Below the pieces are notes generated by a model. The model searched no databases. It had not been told where the DNA came from and saw only the letters and a list, made by a program, of their open reading frames with translations. The position numbers were made by a program, and so were the translations under genes. A DNA stretch of 64,000 nt from Phyto melanocephala (Eukaryota; Arthropoda; Insecta; Diptera; Rhinophoridae), in NCBI GenBank assembly GCA_941918925.1, contig OW799233.1, forward strand, positions 129,480,833 through 129,544,832, given 5' to 3'. Position 1 is the first letter of the stretch. Each line of letters opens with the position of its first letter. Below are positions 33,525 to 44,799 of this stretch, one piece after another.

Positions 33525-34104
33525 TATATATAGAGAAGTTGATTGCCGCGTGAGCGTTGAAATCAGTTTTCTGAAGCCTCCATATATCCCATGCGCTCGT
33601 ATGTAGTACTAGTTTATCAGAAATGCTTCCGTGAATTTTGGTATTGAAATGCAGCAAAATCGCCACATAACTTTTCAAGATATGAGCAAATAAATACGAC
33701 TGCCTCTGTTTTTTTCCATATTTTTGCCATAAAAATCAAACATTATTACCTGTTACTATTTAAAGATATAATATGAATTAAAAGACATTTGTTAACAAGC
33801 TTTCGAACAAATTGGTCACTAAACACCAACCATATTACAAGCAACAGTCCGCCATATTGTAGCTAAAAAGAACTGAGTTTGAAACTATGTATTACAAAAT
33901 TACAACTGCTTTGGTGTTTTGCTAAAACTTTTGTCAGCTTCTCGACAACTGCTAGAGTCAATACGGATATCAAATGAGATGGTGCAAAAACTATAGCCAA
34001 ATCACCATTGTTTGTCTCTTACTTATTTTCAACTGGCTTAAAATAAGCTACGGGTAAGGCAAAAGGATCTCAAATACTGACGCGAGATAGTAACCTTCAA
34101 TACA

Positions 34105-36140
34105 GTTTTATGATAACGAGAAATGACAGAGTAAGATTTTCATTTTAATCTCATACTTAATATTTGATAACTTTTTTCTATTCCTTTTTGCTGATAAAAA
34201 TGTTCTCTTTATGTTTTTAGGTGATTTTTTAAAATCAATTTGGCTAACTACACACAGTTAAGAAACTCACTCTTTCGCACTCTTTCTCTCTCTAGTAGTG
34301 TTATTGTAAATCAAATAAAAAAATATCTCCAACTGTCTGGCCATAATGGTAAATAAGAAGAATTTAGATTAAAAGAAATGTCTCTTATTATAAAAAGTAT
34401 GCAGTTTTAAACCAACCTGCCATTACATTTAATAAAACCCACAAAATAAAGTCATAAACTAAGCTGACAAACAATGTATTCAGGTCTTTCGAGTGTATAA
34501 TTGTATGTGTGCTATTATGTGACCACAATAATTGTATCAACATGCGGCAGTACTAAAGTTCGAACAAATGCAGATGCACTTCCCCAGAAATTTATTTTTT
34601 TTTTCATTTGTGTAATATTATTTATACATTACGTGGTAATGTGTGGTCGTTATCAGCATTATTTTAAATAACAAACAAATGACCTATTGATAATGACGTT
34701 AATAAGTATTTCTTTATATGATTTCTTTTAGCAATCAAATCATATCATGCTTGAAATTAACTTTTCCAATATATACTTATATGTTTTAAAAAATAACCAG
34801 TAATAATTTAATGTTTAATGTTTAACTACACCCAGAAGACAGAAAATCACTTTCATTGCCAACCGAATGGTTTAGTTCCCGTAAATCGAACTTTTTATTT
34901 GTGATTATAAAATTTCTATTACAATAGTCATAACTTATTAGTGCTGACTACCTTTTTATATTCCAAAACGAAATTCTGTAGAAATACCCGAAAAATTCTA
35001 CATTCACAACTAAGCTATGCGATTGGAAACAACCAAAACTGTTTGTACTCGTTTGTAAGTTCTTTTGTAATCGAAAGTAGTAAAATTCTGAGACAGCTCA
35101 AACCGAAATAAATAGTTATTCAGTCAAGAAAATACTAATTGGTGAGACCCCAACATTATTTGTAACGTTTCTAGGTAAGTTAAAATTATTATCGATTAAA
35201 AAATATTTTTAAAAACCTCAATCAAAAACACATAAATATACATAAATTTTTAAAAATTTTTAACATTATTGTAGTCTACAGAGTGACACTGTAGGCGCTT
35301 AGTAAGGATTGAAATGTGTTGCATACTTACAGGTAAGATTTTGATTAAGAATGATTTACCTGCAAATAAAAAAAAATTATAATACATTATTAATAAACAA
35401 AAAACTAAAAATTTGTTTTCCATAATTTATTTGAATAAATTTCTTTAGCTAAATTTTTTTTTAAATTCGTTTTTATTCATAATTAATTTTATTTATTTAT
35501 AGCAAAATTTTATTAAGTTTTCTTCTAATAAAAAATTGACAATGTTTTTTATAAATTTAAAAAAAATGTTTCCTTTTTATTAAATTTGCTTTTTTACAAA
35601 TTTTTAAAAAAAAATTTCACCAATTTTTTATACTAAGAAAAATTTTTGAAAAAAATTTTAAAGGCAATACTTTTTTATATAAAATTAAAAAAAACAAGTA
35701 TGTATCCGATATAACAGGACAACAGCATTCATGATGCAACTACAACAATCAACCAAAATAGTAGCAGCAGCTAACAAACACAAATATTTAATACAAAATA
35801 ATACTTCGTTTAAAATTCGGAGGCCTTGATCATTGAATTAAGCTTAAAAATAAATGAAAAAGACTAACGTAAATTTACTTTTATTATTAAATCAAGAGCG
35901 GAGCGAAAGGGTGGAAAGAGCGGGCAGTAATATAAGTTTTCCTTAAATAAGTAATAGCTGGTAAGCTGGACCCATGCTTGTTAAAATAAATACAAGCAAT
36001 CGAAAAAGACTTGTGCAAAATTATTATCAAACTTTTTCAATTAAATTTGTAAAAATAAAACTTTAACTTTTGATTATAACTCCTTATATGAAGACTAAAC
36101 ATTAACGTTAATTAATATAAAAGCAATTTTATTAAGATAA
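34105..36140. other. No recognisable gene; weak LTR-like tract near 35000-35175
   Basis: AT-rich. About 35000-35175 is less AT-rich, ends with AATTGGTGAGACCCCAAC and is followed by a GTAAGT splice-like motif. The first phrase resembles the region just after the LTR of some fly retrotransposons, but no matching LTR partner or gag-pol sequence is present. Confidence 0.35.
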
Positions 36141-36142
36141 CT

Positions 36143-36722
36143 AGCAGACCCAGCAAACATTGTTTTGCCCTATTAATTATTTCTAGGAAATATTTTTTGC
36201 ATCAAAAAAAAAACTTAACATATAGTGTTCTACGGTATGCAGTCTATCTTAGTTTAAAATTTCATCGAAGTCGTTACGTTATTTAGGTGAAGCATACATT
36301 TTTCCTTGGAGTGAGTCACCCTAAATATTTAAGAGTATGAAAAACAGATGTTGACCGATTCTTAAACGTTTATTTCTGCATTGGCTGGATTTTAAATTGT
36401 GTACAATTTGAAGAAAAATACTAAAGACTATATCGATGCAAGTACATGATTAAAAAAAGTGGGCGTAAAGTAGGTGTGGTAAAAAAAAGTATCCTATTAT
36501 TCATATCAGAATCTTAGATATATTATGTGAAAATTTCAAGAAAAACGGTCCAGCAGTCTGGCCTACCTGCGTGGACGGAAAATGCCGTGGCGTTGAAGAG
36601 TAGATGCTGACCGAATCGCAGACCTTCTCGATATGCACAAAAACTTTTATGAAAATCAGTCGAGCCATTTCGGAGGAGTTTAAGCACAAACACCACGACA
36701 CGAGAATTTTATATATTAGAAG
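36143..36722 (+). repeat. Dispersed repeat of unknown class
   Basis: Begins ACTAGCAGACCCAGCAAACA and ends GAGAATTTTATATATTAGAA. It contains GTGGGCGTAAAG, 'gaaaatttcaagaaaaacggtcca' and 'aaaatcagtcgagccatttcgg'. The same start (ACTAGC) and TATATA-type end, and the 'aaaaatcggtcca'-like phrase, occur in the element at 16510-17265, but the middle lacks the 121-bp tandem units. No coding capacity. Confidence 0.55.
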
Positions 36723-36729
36723 ACTTATT

Positions 36730-37550
36730 TAAAATTTGCCCTTTAATTATACAAAAATAAATACAGACTTCCTAAATTTTCAAAAGTCAAAACTTTTGAT
36801 CTCTTTTAAAAGAAAAAAAGACATATGCCAGCATAAAATATCAAATAATATAGCGGAAGAAGTTTAAAGCAAATAAATAAACTACTTAGTTGCAACATAA
36901 AACTTGTACTAAACTATGAAGGAACATTAAGATTTTTCAAAACTCAAAGAAAAAATTTGTTAAGGCCGTGCTTCAAAACATTTTTAGTGACTCCTTTTGA
37001 GTTCCAACCAAAAGCTAAGTTTACCACAAACTTAATACGTCTGAATTTTTAGTGAACAGTTCTTTACATCCAAACATAAATGGATTTATGTAAAGGTGAA
37101 CCAGTACTCACAGTGTACAAGTTGTACAAGTACTTGTGTTTTCAACCAACTGCAACAAATGATACGAGGAGAGTACGAGATATGAATGAATGCACAACAA
37201 TACTCGCTTTACAAAACTATAAATTATATTAAAAAAAAAAAAAAACTACAACAACAATAGCACTTAACCTATATTAAATAAATATCTGCATATATATGTA
37301 TTTTTGTACAATACATACAAATGTATGAATGTATAATTTTGGTATGGGTGCAAGATATGTGTGTATGTCTGTATGTTTGTAAACTTCAATAACTATCTGT
37401 CACAATAAATGTACGTATGTAAGTACCCTGCAGGAATGTCTATAGTGAAATAGTACTGACTCACTATCGACTCTGTCACGAGTTTACTGACCAATTATAC
37501 CCCTGACAATGTTATAAAATTTAGGCATTTTAAAATGTTCTTGTCATTGT
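36730..37550. other. No recognisable gene
   Basis: AT-rich, with TATG/TGTA microsatellite-like stretches near 37290-37400. Nothing else supported. Confidence 0.5.
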
Positions 37551-37555
37551 CATGC

Positions 37556-38074
37556 CACTACACCATTTCCAATTGTATTTCAGAAATGTCTAATTGTATT
37601 TCAGAAATATCTAATTGTATTTCAGAAATTTCCATTTATATTTCAGAAATTTCCATTTATATTTCAGAAATTTCCATTTATATTTCAGAAATTTCTAATT
37701 ATATTTCAGAAATTTCCAATTATGTTTCAGAAATTTCCAATTATTTTTCAGAAATTTCTATTTGTATTTTAGAATTTTCCAATTGTATTTCAGAATTTTC
37801 AAATTGTATTTCAGAACTTTCCAAATTTATTTCAGAAATTTCTATTTGCAATTCAGAAATTTCTATTTGCATTTCAGAATTTTCTATTTGTATTTCAGAA
37901 TTTTCCATATGAATTTCAGAATTTTCCATTTGTATTTCAGAACTTTCCAAATGTATTTCAGAATTTTCCAAATGTATTTCAGAAATTTCTATTTGTATTT
38001 CAGAAACTTCCAAATGTATTTCAGAATTTTCCAAATGTGTTTCAGAAATTTCCAACTGTATTTCAGAACATGAA
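37556..38074 (+). repeat. Left arm: ~24 units of a 21-bp repeat
   Basis: The unit is of the form AAATTTCYATTTRTATTTCAG, with variants such as AATTTTCCAAATGTATTTCAG. Because 21 is divisible by three and most units lack stops, several frames stay open: ISEISIY-type heptads on plus, FRNFYLY-type in another plus frame and SEIQLEN-type on minus. These frames are by-products of the period, not evidence for a protein. No start context or flanking coding sequence is present. Confidence 0.92.
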
Positions 38075-38771
38075 ACAGAAATATTTATTTTATATTACTA
38101 CATTTTGTAATGTATATTTGTTTTGAGGACTGATTGTAAACATTATTACTTAATTTAAATTACAAATAATAAAACTAAGATGAATATTGCAAATTTTTGT
38201 GAAAGGAGAGTATTGTATTGTCTTAATTTAATTTTGCAATAGTAAAATTTTAGGTTTATTATATTAAGCATAATATAGTTAAACATTATCAGTGTTATTC
38301 AAAGTTGCGACATATTGGTAAGAAAAAGCACTTTAAATTTTTTATCTTTTTAGGGGAACATAAGACATAACATAAGAAGATATTCCTGTTGGACAAAACA
38401 ATTTTAAAAGTTTTAAATTATTTATGTTATAGTTTCATGTATGTAGATACCTATCGTTTATAAACTTAAAAATTATATTTTTATTTTAATAATAGCAAAA
38501 AATAATTGCATGTCGGAGTCTAAAGAGAAATCTTTAACGTTTACTTTTACATATGTTTTTAACACTTAAAATTATCTTAAAATTGCACAAAAATGTGAAT
38601 AAGATTAAACCCGCAAAATTACTTTATTATAAATAAAAATATATAATTTTTCAGTTACAACAAGATTTGAAGAAAATAAAAGCCCTTTAAAAGTATATAG
38701 GTCTCTACTTAGTCGTATACTTTCTGTAAAAATTTTATTAGATAAGGAAAGAATATGTAAATAAAAAAAAT

Positions 38772-39348
38772 ATTCTGAAATACAATTGGAAATTTCTGAA
38801 ATACAATTGGAAAATTCTGAAATACAAATTGAAATTTCTGAAATACATTTGGAAAATTCTGAAATACATTTGAAAAATTCTGAAATACAATTGGAAAATT
38901 CTGAAACACAAATAGAAATTTCTGAAATACAATTGGAAAATTCTGAAATACATTTGGAAAATTCTGAAATACAAATAGAAATTTCTGATATACAAATTGA
39001 GTTTTCTAAAATACAAATAGAAATTTCTGATATACAAATAGAAATTTCTGATATACAAATAGAAATTTCTGAAATACATTTGGAAAATTCTAAAATACAA
39101 TTGGAAAATTCTGAAACACAAATAGAAATTTCGAAAATATAAATTGAAATTTCTGAAATATAATTGGAAATTTCTGAAACATAATTTTAAATTTCTTAAA
39201 TATAATTGGAAATTTCTGAAATATAAATGGAAGCTTCTGAAACACAAACAGAAATTTCTGAAATATAATTGGAAATTTCTGAAATATAATTAGAAATTTC
39301 TGAAATACAATTGGAAATTTCTGAAATACAATTGGAAATGGTGTAGTG
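38772..39348 (-). repeat. Right arm: ~27 units of the same 21-bp repeat, inverted
   Basis: Same unit as the left arm on the opposite strand (TTCTGAAATACAAWTRGAAA). Some units have mutated from TACAA to TATAA, introducing stops in the last third (about 39140-39300). The outermost ~32 bp (CACTACACC and the first unit) are identical to the left arm's outermost bases when reversed. Confidence 0.92.
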
Positions 39349-39428
39349 ACGTTGGAACTATTGACTAAGTAGGATGAAATGCCGTCGTTGAAACCAGGTA
39401 TTCACTAGTACATTCGATTATTTCTAGT

Positions 39429-39980
39429 CTATACTTTTGTCATTTTTTTTTTTTCTTTATTAAACTTAAATATTATTTTTAAATGAAAAAGTAAATTATA
39501 GTTTATCATCTGCCATATATTTACTGTCAATAGACGAATTGTAGACAATATCTGCAAAATAGTCGACAAAAGTTGTGACTTCGAAACACTTGACCCCAGG
39601 TTTCCTGCTGGGTAGTACATACAGACACATGGAGCAACCTCAACAAATGTTTAGCAAAAAATATTTCATGATAGAGTGAATATGTCATAATTTAGCAGTA
39701 ACAATGACAGCAACAACAACAAGAGTATGTATATTGTAGATACAAAACATTATTATGGAAAACATTATTATAAATTTTATAACATAAACATTTTGCGAGT
39801 TTGCGATTTTCGTTATTTAAAAAAAGAAAATATTTCTGGGTCAGCAAAACTATGGCATCATAAATTATTTATTTATTTACGATAACAAGTACTAAAAATA
39901 ATTGTCATTTTATTATCTCTTTGAAGTGGAGAATATATTAAATTAAAAGTGACATTTGTTTTTTGTTTTCAATTTTTTTT
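39429..39980. other. No recognisable gene
   Basis: AT-rich; short frames without domain. A CAA-repeat tract occurs near 39705. Confidence 0.5.
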
Positions 39981-39986
39981 TTTTTT

Positions 39987-40045
39987 GGTTTGCTGGTCTG
40001 GTTGTTGCGGGTTCCATTCTAACCAGAGTTTCTGGTGATTTGCAT
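39987..40045 (+). repeat. Fragment of the tRNA-derived SINE
   Basis: Reads TTTGCTGGTCTGGTTGTTGC, then GGGTTCCATTC and AGAGTTTCTGG. It matches the middle of the SINE at 42574-42806 on the opposite strand (CTGCTAGTTTGGGGGTTGC, GGGTTCAATTCC, AGAGACTCTGG). The box A part and the tail are missing, so it is a decayed, truncated copy. Confidence 0.55.
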
Positions 40046-40384
40046 TTAGATATTTTTTGTTTACAACTACATTCGAATAAGTAAGTTTGCTATTCTTTTA
40101 AATTATATTTTTATTTAAAAAAATTAAATAAATAAATAGTTTTAGTTATTGTACTTGCTATGTTAGACATTACTCATACGTCAAGCGTTAAAATAAATTC
40201 ATTAAGGTGTCCACAAAAGAAGGATCAATGTAAATTATATCACAAACAATATTGTTTTCCTACTTCTAACACATCAGCAAAGTTTTGATACTGAAAATTG
40301 TCTAATAATTGTCTAAAGAAAAGCAACAATAACAGACTTACCTGACCAAGACCGCACGATAAGAATGCAGATAAAACTGCCAGA

Positions 40385-40615
40385 TTGTTTTCAAAATATC
40401 TAAAATGGCTTGACTTTTCAACAATTATATTAGGAGCATCAGTTGTACTGCAATCAACTTCAATATCTAAAGCTCTGTCAAAATTGGATTATCCCATAGC
40501 AAAGCGTTACCGCCACGGTTTGTTTTATACAAATTATATGGGCATGAGAATTTTTGGCAACTTAAAAACGCTAGCCAATCTTGTTTATATGTCCGTTGAC
40601 CTAAAAACTTCATAG
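40385..40615 (+). other. Unrecognised 76-codon frame
   Basis: The frame contains KALSKLDYPIAKRYRHGLFY and NLKTLANLVYMSVDLK. I recognise no domain. Composition is less biased than nearby AT-rich frames, and a diverged relative of its middle lies at 22870-22965, where frame and length are not kept. It could be a relic of an unknown repeat or a small exon of an unknown gene. No splice sites or promoter can be assigned. Confidence 0.2.
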
Positions 40616-41159
40616 ATATAACTATCTTAGGCAAAGGCAAATATGTTTGCTTTCAAGTGTTTTAAAGCCGGGTTTAACAAACAGTTTTTACAAAAGTGCA
40701 GTGCACACACTGTCTCCTCTGGTTCATCGAAACCTAGTAATACTATAAAACCGACGAAAATTACTATACGATGCGAAAATTCCATAAATGTGACTTTTTG
40801 CATAAGCTAAGTACCAGAAAATGAGTGTTAGCCGCCCACCTTTTATAAATAAATATGTTTGTATGTGTTACTATTGTTACACTTAAATTGAATAGGTGAA
40901 ACGCCTACTTCTACATTAACGTACTAAAAATGGCGTCTACCACAACTGTAATTAAAAAGCTGAGTACACAAGGATTTCAACTAATGACATTTGTAGTTAT
41001 GTACACGGTTAGCCAAAAGAAACAACGGGGATTTTAATAACTTTTTCGTTAATAGAGTTTGCTAATTTTTTAAATTGCATTAATAGCAGCTGGATAATAA
41101 ATAATTGAACCTAGAAACAGAAAAATACAATTTTATTAAGTACATTATCAATGATTTTA

Positions 41160-41400
41160 ACCTTAAAAGAAGAAATTCGAAATAATTTGGCAAGCGTATT
41201 CGCCAGATTTCTCAGCACGCGACTATTATGTTTAGGGTTATTTGAAGAAGCGAGTACATGTGAATAAGCCCAAGGCAATTCTTGAAGTCCAGGCCAACAT
41301 TGTTGCAGAAAATAGAGCCAAATTTAAACGAAAAATTCTTTAGTTTTTCAAACTGACATTTGCGCCACCCTTATGTTGTGTAACGCAGTCGTCTGTATTT
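41160..41400 (+). pseudogene. C-terminal fragment of a DD41D mariner-like transposase
   Basis: The plus-strand reading is IWQAYSPDFSARDYYV, stop, GYLKKRVHVNKPKAILEVQA, NIVAENRAKF. This corresponds to the third catalytic Asp block (..D-Y-..-W-GYLK) and the downstream 'V..NKP.T..EL..NI..E' region, residues about 285-322 of the intact transposase at 7513. An in-frame stop replaces the usual Phe/Leu-Trp stretch. No TIR was found, so it is an isolated remnant. Confidence 0.65.
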
Positions 41401-42459
41401 AAAGCAATTGGCTAGAGCAACCTTCAATTGTCAGCAAATAACATTCGGATAGAAATCCACGAAAGATTTTACAGGCACCGTGTATACCATGAGGTCATCA
41501 CCAGCCATTAATAGCATAAATTTTGTAGGTAAAAAAACACCCTTTAATATCTGTGATTTTAGTAGGTCCATTAAATTCTTCACAATCCCATATAGAGCAT
41601 ATTAATGCAAATTTTTCAATAAAATTATTTCATCACTCATACACCCTCATATTTATTTATTCATTCATCGTAATTAGTTGATTTAACATCGCAATTTGAT
41701 TTTGATTAAACAAAACACAACAAACAAAAAATATTAAATAAAATCAATAAAATTGCTAAAGTTACAGCTAATTTGTAATTAAAATTGGGTCACCAAACTT
41801 AAAAAAAAAATACATATAAAACCACATAAAATTAGTAATGAGATTGAGAATTAATTGCAGCGGTAGATACGTGTTTGATTATTGAATATGGGGCGTAATG
41901 ATTAAATGAAGCAGAAAAATAATATTAATAATAAAATTATTGTGTGAATGTGATTCAATAAATTTTATTATTAAAAAAAAAATGGAATTAAATATTTAAA
42001 ATAAACAAAAAACATTATTCTGCTTAAAAAATTTTTAAACTTCTGAAAATAGATTGTATTTATTTTAAGTGCAAATTATACAGCAAGTTTTGACTATAAG
42101 TCTACTTTATTTTGTAGAATTCCAAATTCCCTTGCCTAAATTTTTTTTTAAATATTGCATTAATTTTTAATACATTTTTACGGTTACTTATAAAACAACA
42201 AATACATTTCAAATATGTATCATTTACTTTCTCATTTGGGACTTGCTTTAGGAGAACAAACTCCCATAAACAGGAAAACACTACATTACAGCTAGTTTCA
42301 TAACGATGTATTTCGTAGAAGATTTTATACCTAAAAGCAGACCTTGAAATATATACAATCATATACGAAATGTAAGTAGAAATGGCTAAAATTTTTATAT
42401 TAAAAATATCAAATTAAATTAATATTTTAATATTGTGCAGACTGTTAAATAACTACTTA

Positions 42460-43690
42460 CAGGGTTGGCCAAAAGTCAACACATGGTTTCAGATAGGGTT
42501 CAAATCCTTTACGATTATAAGTACTTTTTTATATTATAAAAAAGATACAAAAAGGGAAAATATTTATACACTATGTTAGGTTAGGTTAGGTTAGGTTAGG
42601 TTGAAAAGAAGGGCACCAAAGGCCCAAACCCACGACAGGTATACACTTATGCCCAATTGGCATGTTGTGCGCTCAATATGAATAGAATAGTTAGAGAATA
42701 GAAGAGAGAGAGAAACAGACCAGTCCAGAGTCTCTGGCAGGAATTGAACCCGCAACCCCCAAACTAGCAGACCAGAACACTACTGACTACTCCACCGGGG
42801 CACCCCATTTATACACTAAGTCTGGAAAATAATGTCGCTTAAATGACCCCGTGAAAAGCTTCCAAATGACGAGCTCGATTTTAAACATTTTCACAACATA
42901 ATCTTACAAATTTGTGGCGGTAGTGCTCCAATTTCTGCAACAATGTTGGCCTTTAGTTTAATCCTTGTACCGGCCTCGTTCACGTATACTCGCTCCTTCA
43001 AATAACCCCAAAGCAGTCAGTCGGCTGCTAACAAATCTGGCCATTGCGCTGGCCAATTAGTTTCAGAATTTTTGGAAATTATTTACTTTCCAATAATTTG
43101 ACATAAAAGCGACATTGTGTGTCACGCAATATGGACAGTGGCTCCATCCTGTTGAACAATATCTCAATATATCGCAGCAGGGGGAAAGAAATGTTCTATC
43201 ATAAGGCGATAACGCTCTCCATTTACTGTTACAGCACTTCCAACTTCATTTTCGAAAGCGTAAGTCCAAATGATATTTTCGGATGTAAAGCCACGCCATA
43301 CACTCAATTGAGTGCAATTGGCGTTGATGAAAGGCTCTTGGATTTTCAGATCTCTACAATACACATTTTTGCTAAGCCATTCATATGAAAATTAGGTTCA
43401 ACACTTATAAACAGAATTTCAATGAAGTTGACCTCACTTCTGGCCCGCAAAATTTAGACGTTGCCAATGTTCTACGAGTTTTAATTCTTGCATGGAAATA
43501 GCAGCACTATTTTTTTTAAATGCGCCGCAGTGCCGAGAAGAACACCTTCACAGGGCAAATTGCTGATATAAAAATGTCGACGATAAGCTGTTTGCGTTAA
43601 AATAATTGATTGCTGATTTAAATAATTGAAGTGCCACAATTTTACCTCACACGGTGCTTGAACACTAACTAATACCGAGAAGGGAATGTT
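42460..43690 (-). pseudogene. Decayed DD41D mariner-like element split by a SINE
   Basis: The left edge CAGGGTTGGCCAAAAGTC is preceded by TA and resembles mariner-group TIRs. On the minus strand, from about 43640, the reading gives LPCEGVLLGTAAHLKK, EPNFHMNGLAKMC and INANCTQLSVWRGFTSENII, then AVTVNGERYRLMIEHFFPP, and after frameshifts LAQWPDLLAADCLLWGYLKE and KLKANIVAEIGALPPQICK. This covers the second helix-turn-helix region, catalytic core and C-terminus in the right order, with numerous stops. The SINE at 42574-42806 inserted into its 3' part. It resembles the intact copy at 7513 only distantly. Confidence 0.7.
42574..42806 (-). mobile_element. tRNA-derived SINE with telomere-like tail
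   Basis: It is flanked by perfect 12-bp direct repeats ATTTATACACTA (42562-42573 and 42807-42818), a retroposition signature. Read on the minus strand it begins GGTGCCCCGGTGGAGTAG, with a box A-like TGGAGTAGTCAGT and a box B-like GGGTTCAATTCC about 45 bases on, i.e. an internal pol III promoter of tRNA type. A non-tRNA body follows. The 3' end is a simple repeat of five CCTAA units (plus strand TTAGG x5, 42576-42600). It lies in a decayed mariner-like element. Confidence 0.85.
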
Positions 43691-43699
43691 ATAACATTA

Positions 43700-44095
43700 T
43701 CCTGACAAACGCCGACAATGTTAAATCATTGATGACAGATGCTGATTTTTTGGTATCATATAAGAGTTTCCTTTAGATACGTAGGAGGAATATCGAAGTA
43801 GAGAACTACAATTACGTGTTCCTTTTCTAAATAAATGTCCAAACTTTCACAGTTGACCACAGTTAACTTTATCTCGCATGCTTCTGTGTATTACTGGGTA
43901 CAAAAGCGAACAATGTTATCAAACATCAATATGAACAAAACCAGAAAAACAGAATAAACAACTTAAATCAAAGTTTTTAAACAACTGTCTGCCGCTTTGA
44001 AATCTAGTATAAAAAATATTGAATTTTTTTAATATTAAAAATTTGAGCTCAATTGCCGTTATATCTTGAATATTGAAAAAGTGTCATTTATGCCA
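43700..44095. other. No recognisable gene
   Basis: Mixed composition; may include the far end of the mariner-like relic, but no TIR could be placed. Confidence 0.4.
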
Positions 44096-44099
44096 AGAT

Positions 44100-44790
44100 C
44101 TTAGGAATGACTAAATAATCAGGCTAATCAGACTGATGATCTGAAGACCATCATACTTGGGTCCATGATGCATGTGCGTGTAGCTAATCCTACCTACACC
44201 TAGAGAAAAACGATTTTGCAATCTAAAAACAACGGGACGCGTAAAGAACGACCATATTCTCCTATCATCAACGTGAGATTAAATTTTCAGATCGCGAAGA
44301 AAACTCTAACTTGCCGGACTATAAGTCCCACCATGACGCCAACAATAGAGAATATGTCGTAGGAACGCATTAAAAAGGCATGTACTCCCACGATATAATG
44401 TCCAGGTCAAGCAGCAATAAGATACCGGATTTGGGAGCAATACAGAAGCACAAGTTCCCTCGATCGACGCTCGTCAATTGACGGTTACGTCTGGCTTGCT
44501 ATTTTAAAAGTGACAGTGTTCGCAGACCATCTAGATTGTGTGTATAATTCCTGTTTGACTTGTGGCCTGCAGGAAACGAATTGGTGAACCAGTGAATGTC
44601 TAAATATTTCTCGAGAGAAGAAGAGTTCCATTCTTCTCTAGTCCATCTGCAATGGGGTTTTCTGATACTTTCGAGTGACTTAGTGCCCATCTGAGCTCAA
44701 ACAGTGGAATATGTTGCCAACTCATTTAGAGATGCCCGGTATTCCATAATCAAAATGGATCATGTAGAAACACCCGCTAGCGACTAAACA
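44100..44790. other. GC-richer segment of unknown origin
   Basis: Less AT-rich and without homopolymers. The minus strand holds a 63-codon frame (44499-44690) with HCRWTREEWNSSSLEKYLD. I recognise no domain. It is likely a decayed retroelement or other coding relic, but this rests on composition only. Confidence 0.3.
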
Positions 44791-44799
44791 GCAATCCGA

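Larger units (their letters stand above)
31886..34100 (+). repeat. INE-1-like fragment interrupted by a Tc1 element
   Basis: The left part reads TATATTCTTCACACCAG, 'GTCATTCAATTCGTAATTTC'. After the Tc1 insertion it resumes with 'GAGAAGTTGATTGCCGCGTGAGCG', TTGAAATCAGTTTTCTGAAG, 'ttttcaagatatgagcaaataaatacgactgcctctg' and the 'aaatgagatgg' interior blocks. No clear hairpin end was found; the right limit is approximate. Confidence 0.5.
37556..39348. mobile_element. Foldback-type locus: two inverted 21-bp-repeat arrays
   Basis: The outer edges CACTACACCATTTCC (37556) and GGAAATGGTGTAGTG (ending 39348) are perfect inverses. Immediately inside each lies a long array of the same 21-bp unit, in opposite orientation, separated by ~700 bp of non-repetitive AT-rich DNA (38075-38771). 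Long inverted repeats built of short tandem repeats are the hallmark of Drosophila foldback (FB) elements. An alternative is a locus giving a long hairpin RNA. No transposase and no clear target-site duplication are visible next to the edges. Confidence 0.75.

Noticed and set aside
37241..37310. CRISPR-like or other prokaryotic array
   Set aside because: Simple A-run and short microsatellite steps in a eukaryotic genome; no spacer-repeat structure.
37535..38073. Three long open frames (heptad repeats such as ISEISIY) that look like a repetitive or coiled-coil protein
   Set aside because: The frames are open in several phases on both strands because the DNA repeats every 21 bp. There is no unique flanking coding sequence, and the same array is inverted at 38772-39348.
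38709..39247. Long minus-strand frame (169 codons) and a 118-codon plus-strand frame
   Set aside because: Same 21-bp period effect in the right arm of the foldback locus.
42576..42600. Interstitial telomere (TTAGG)5
   Set aside because: It lies exactly at the 3' end of a SINE within its 12-bp target duplication, so it is best read as the SINE tail.
42730..42806. A tRNA gene on the minus strand
   Set aside because: Box A/B-like motifs are present but no cloverleaf with proper acceptor and anticodon stems could be drawn, and it continues into a SINE body with a target duplication.
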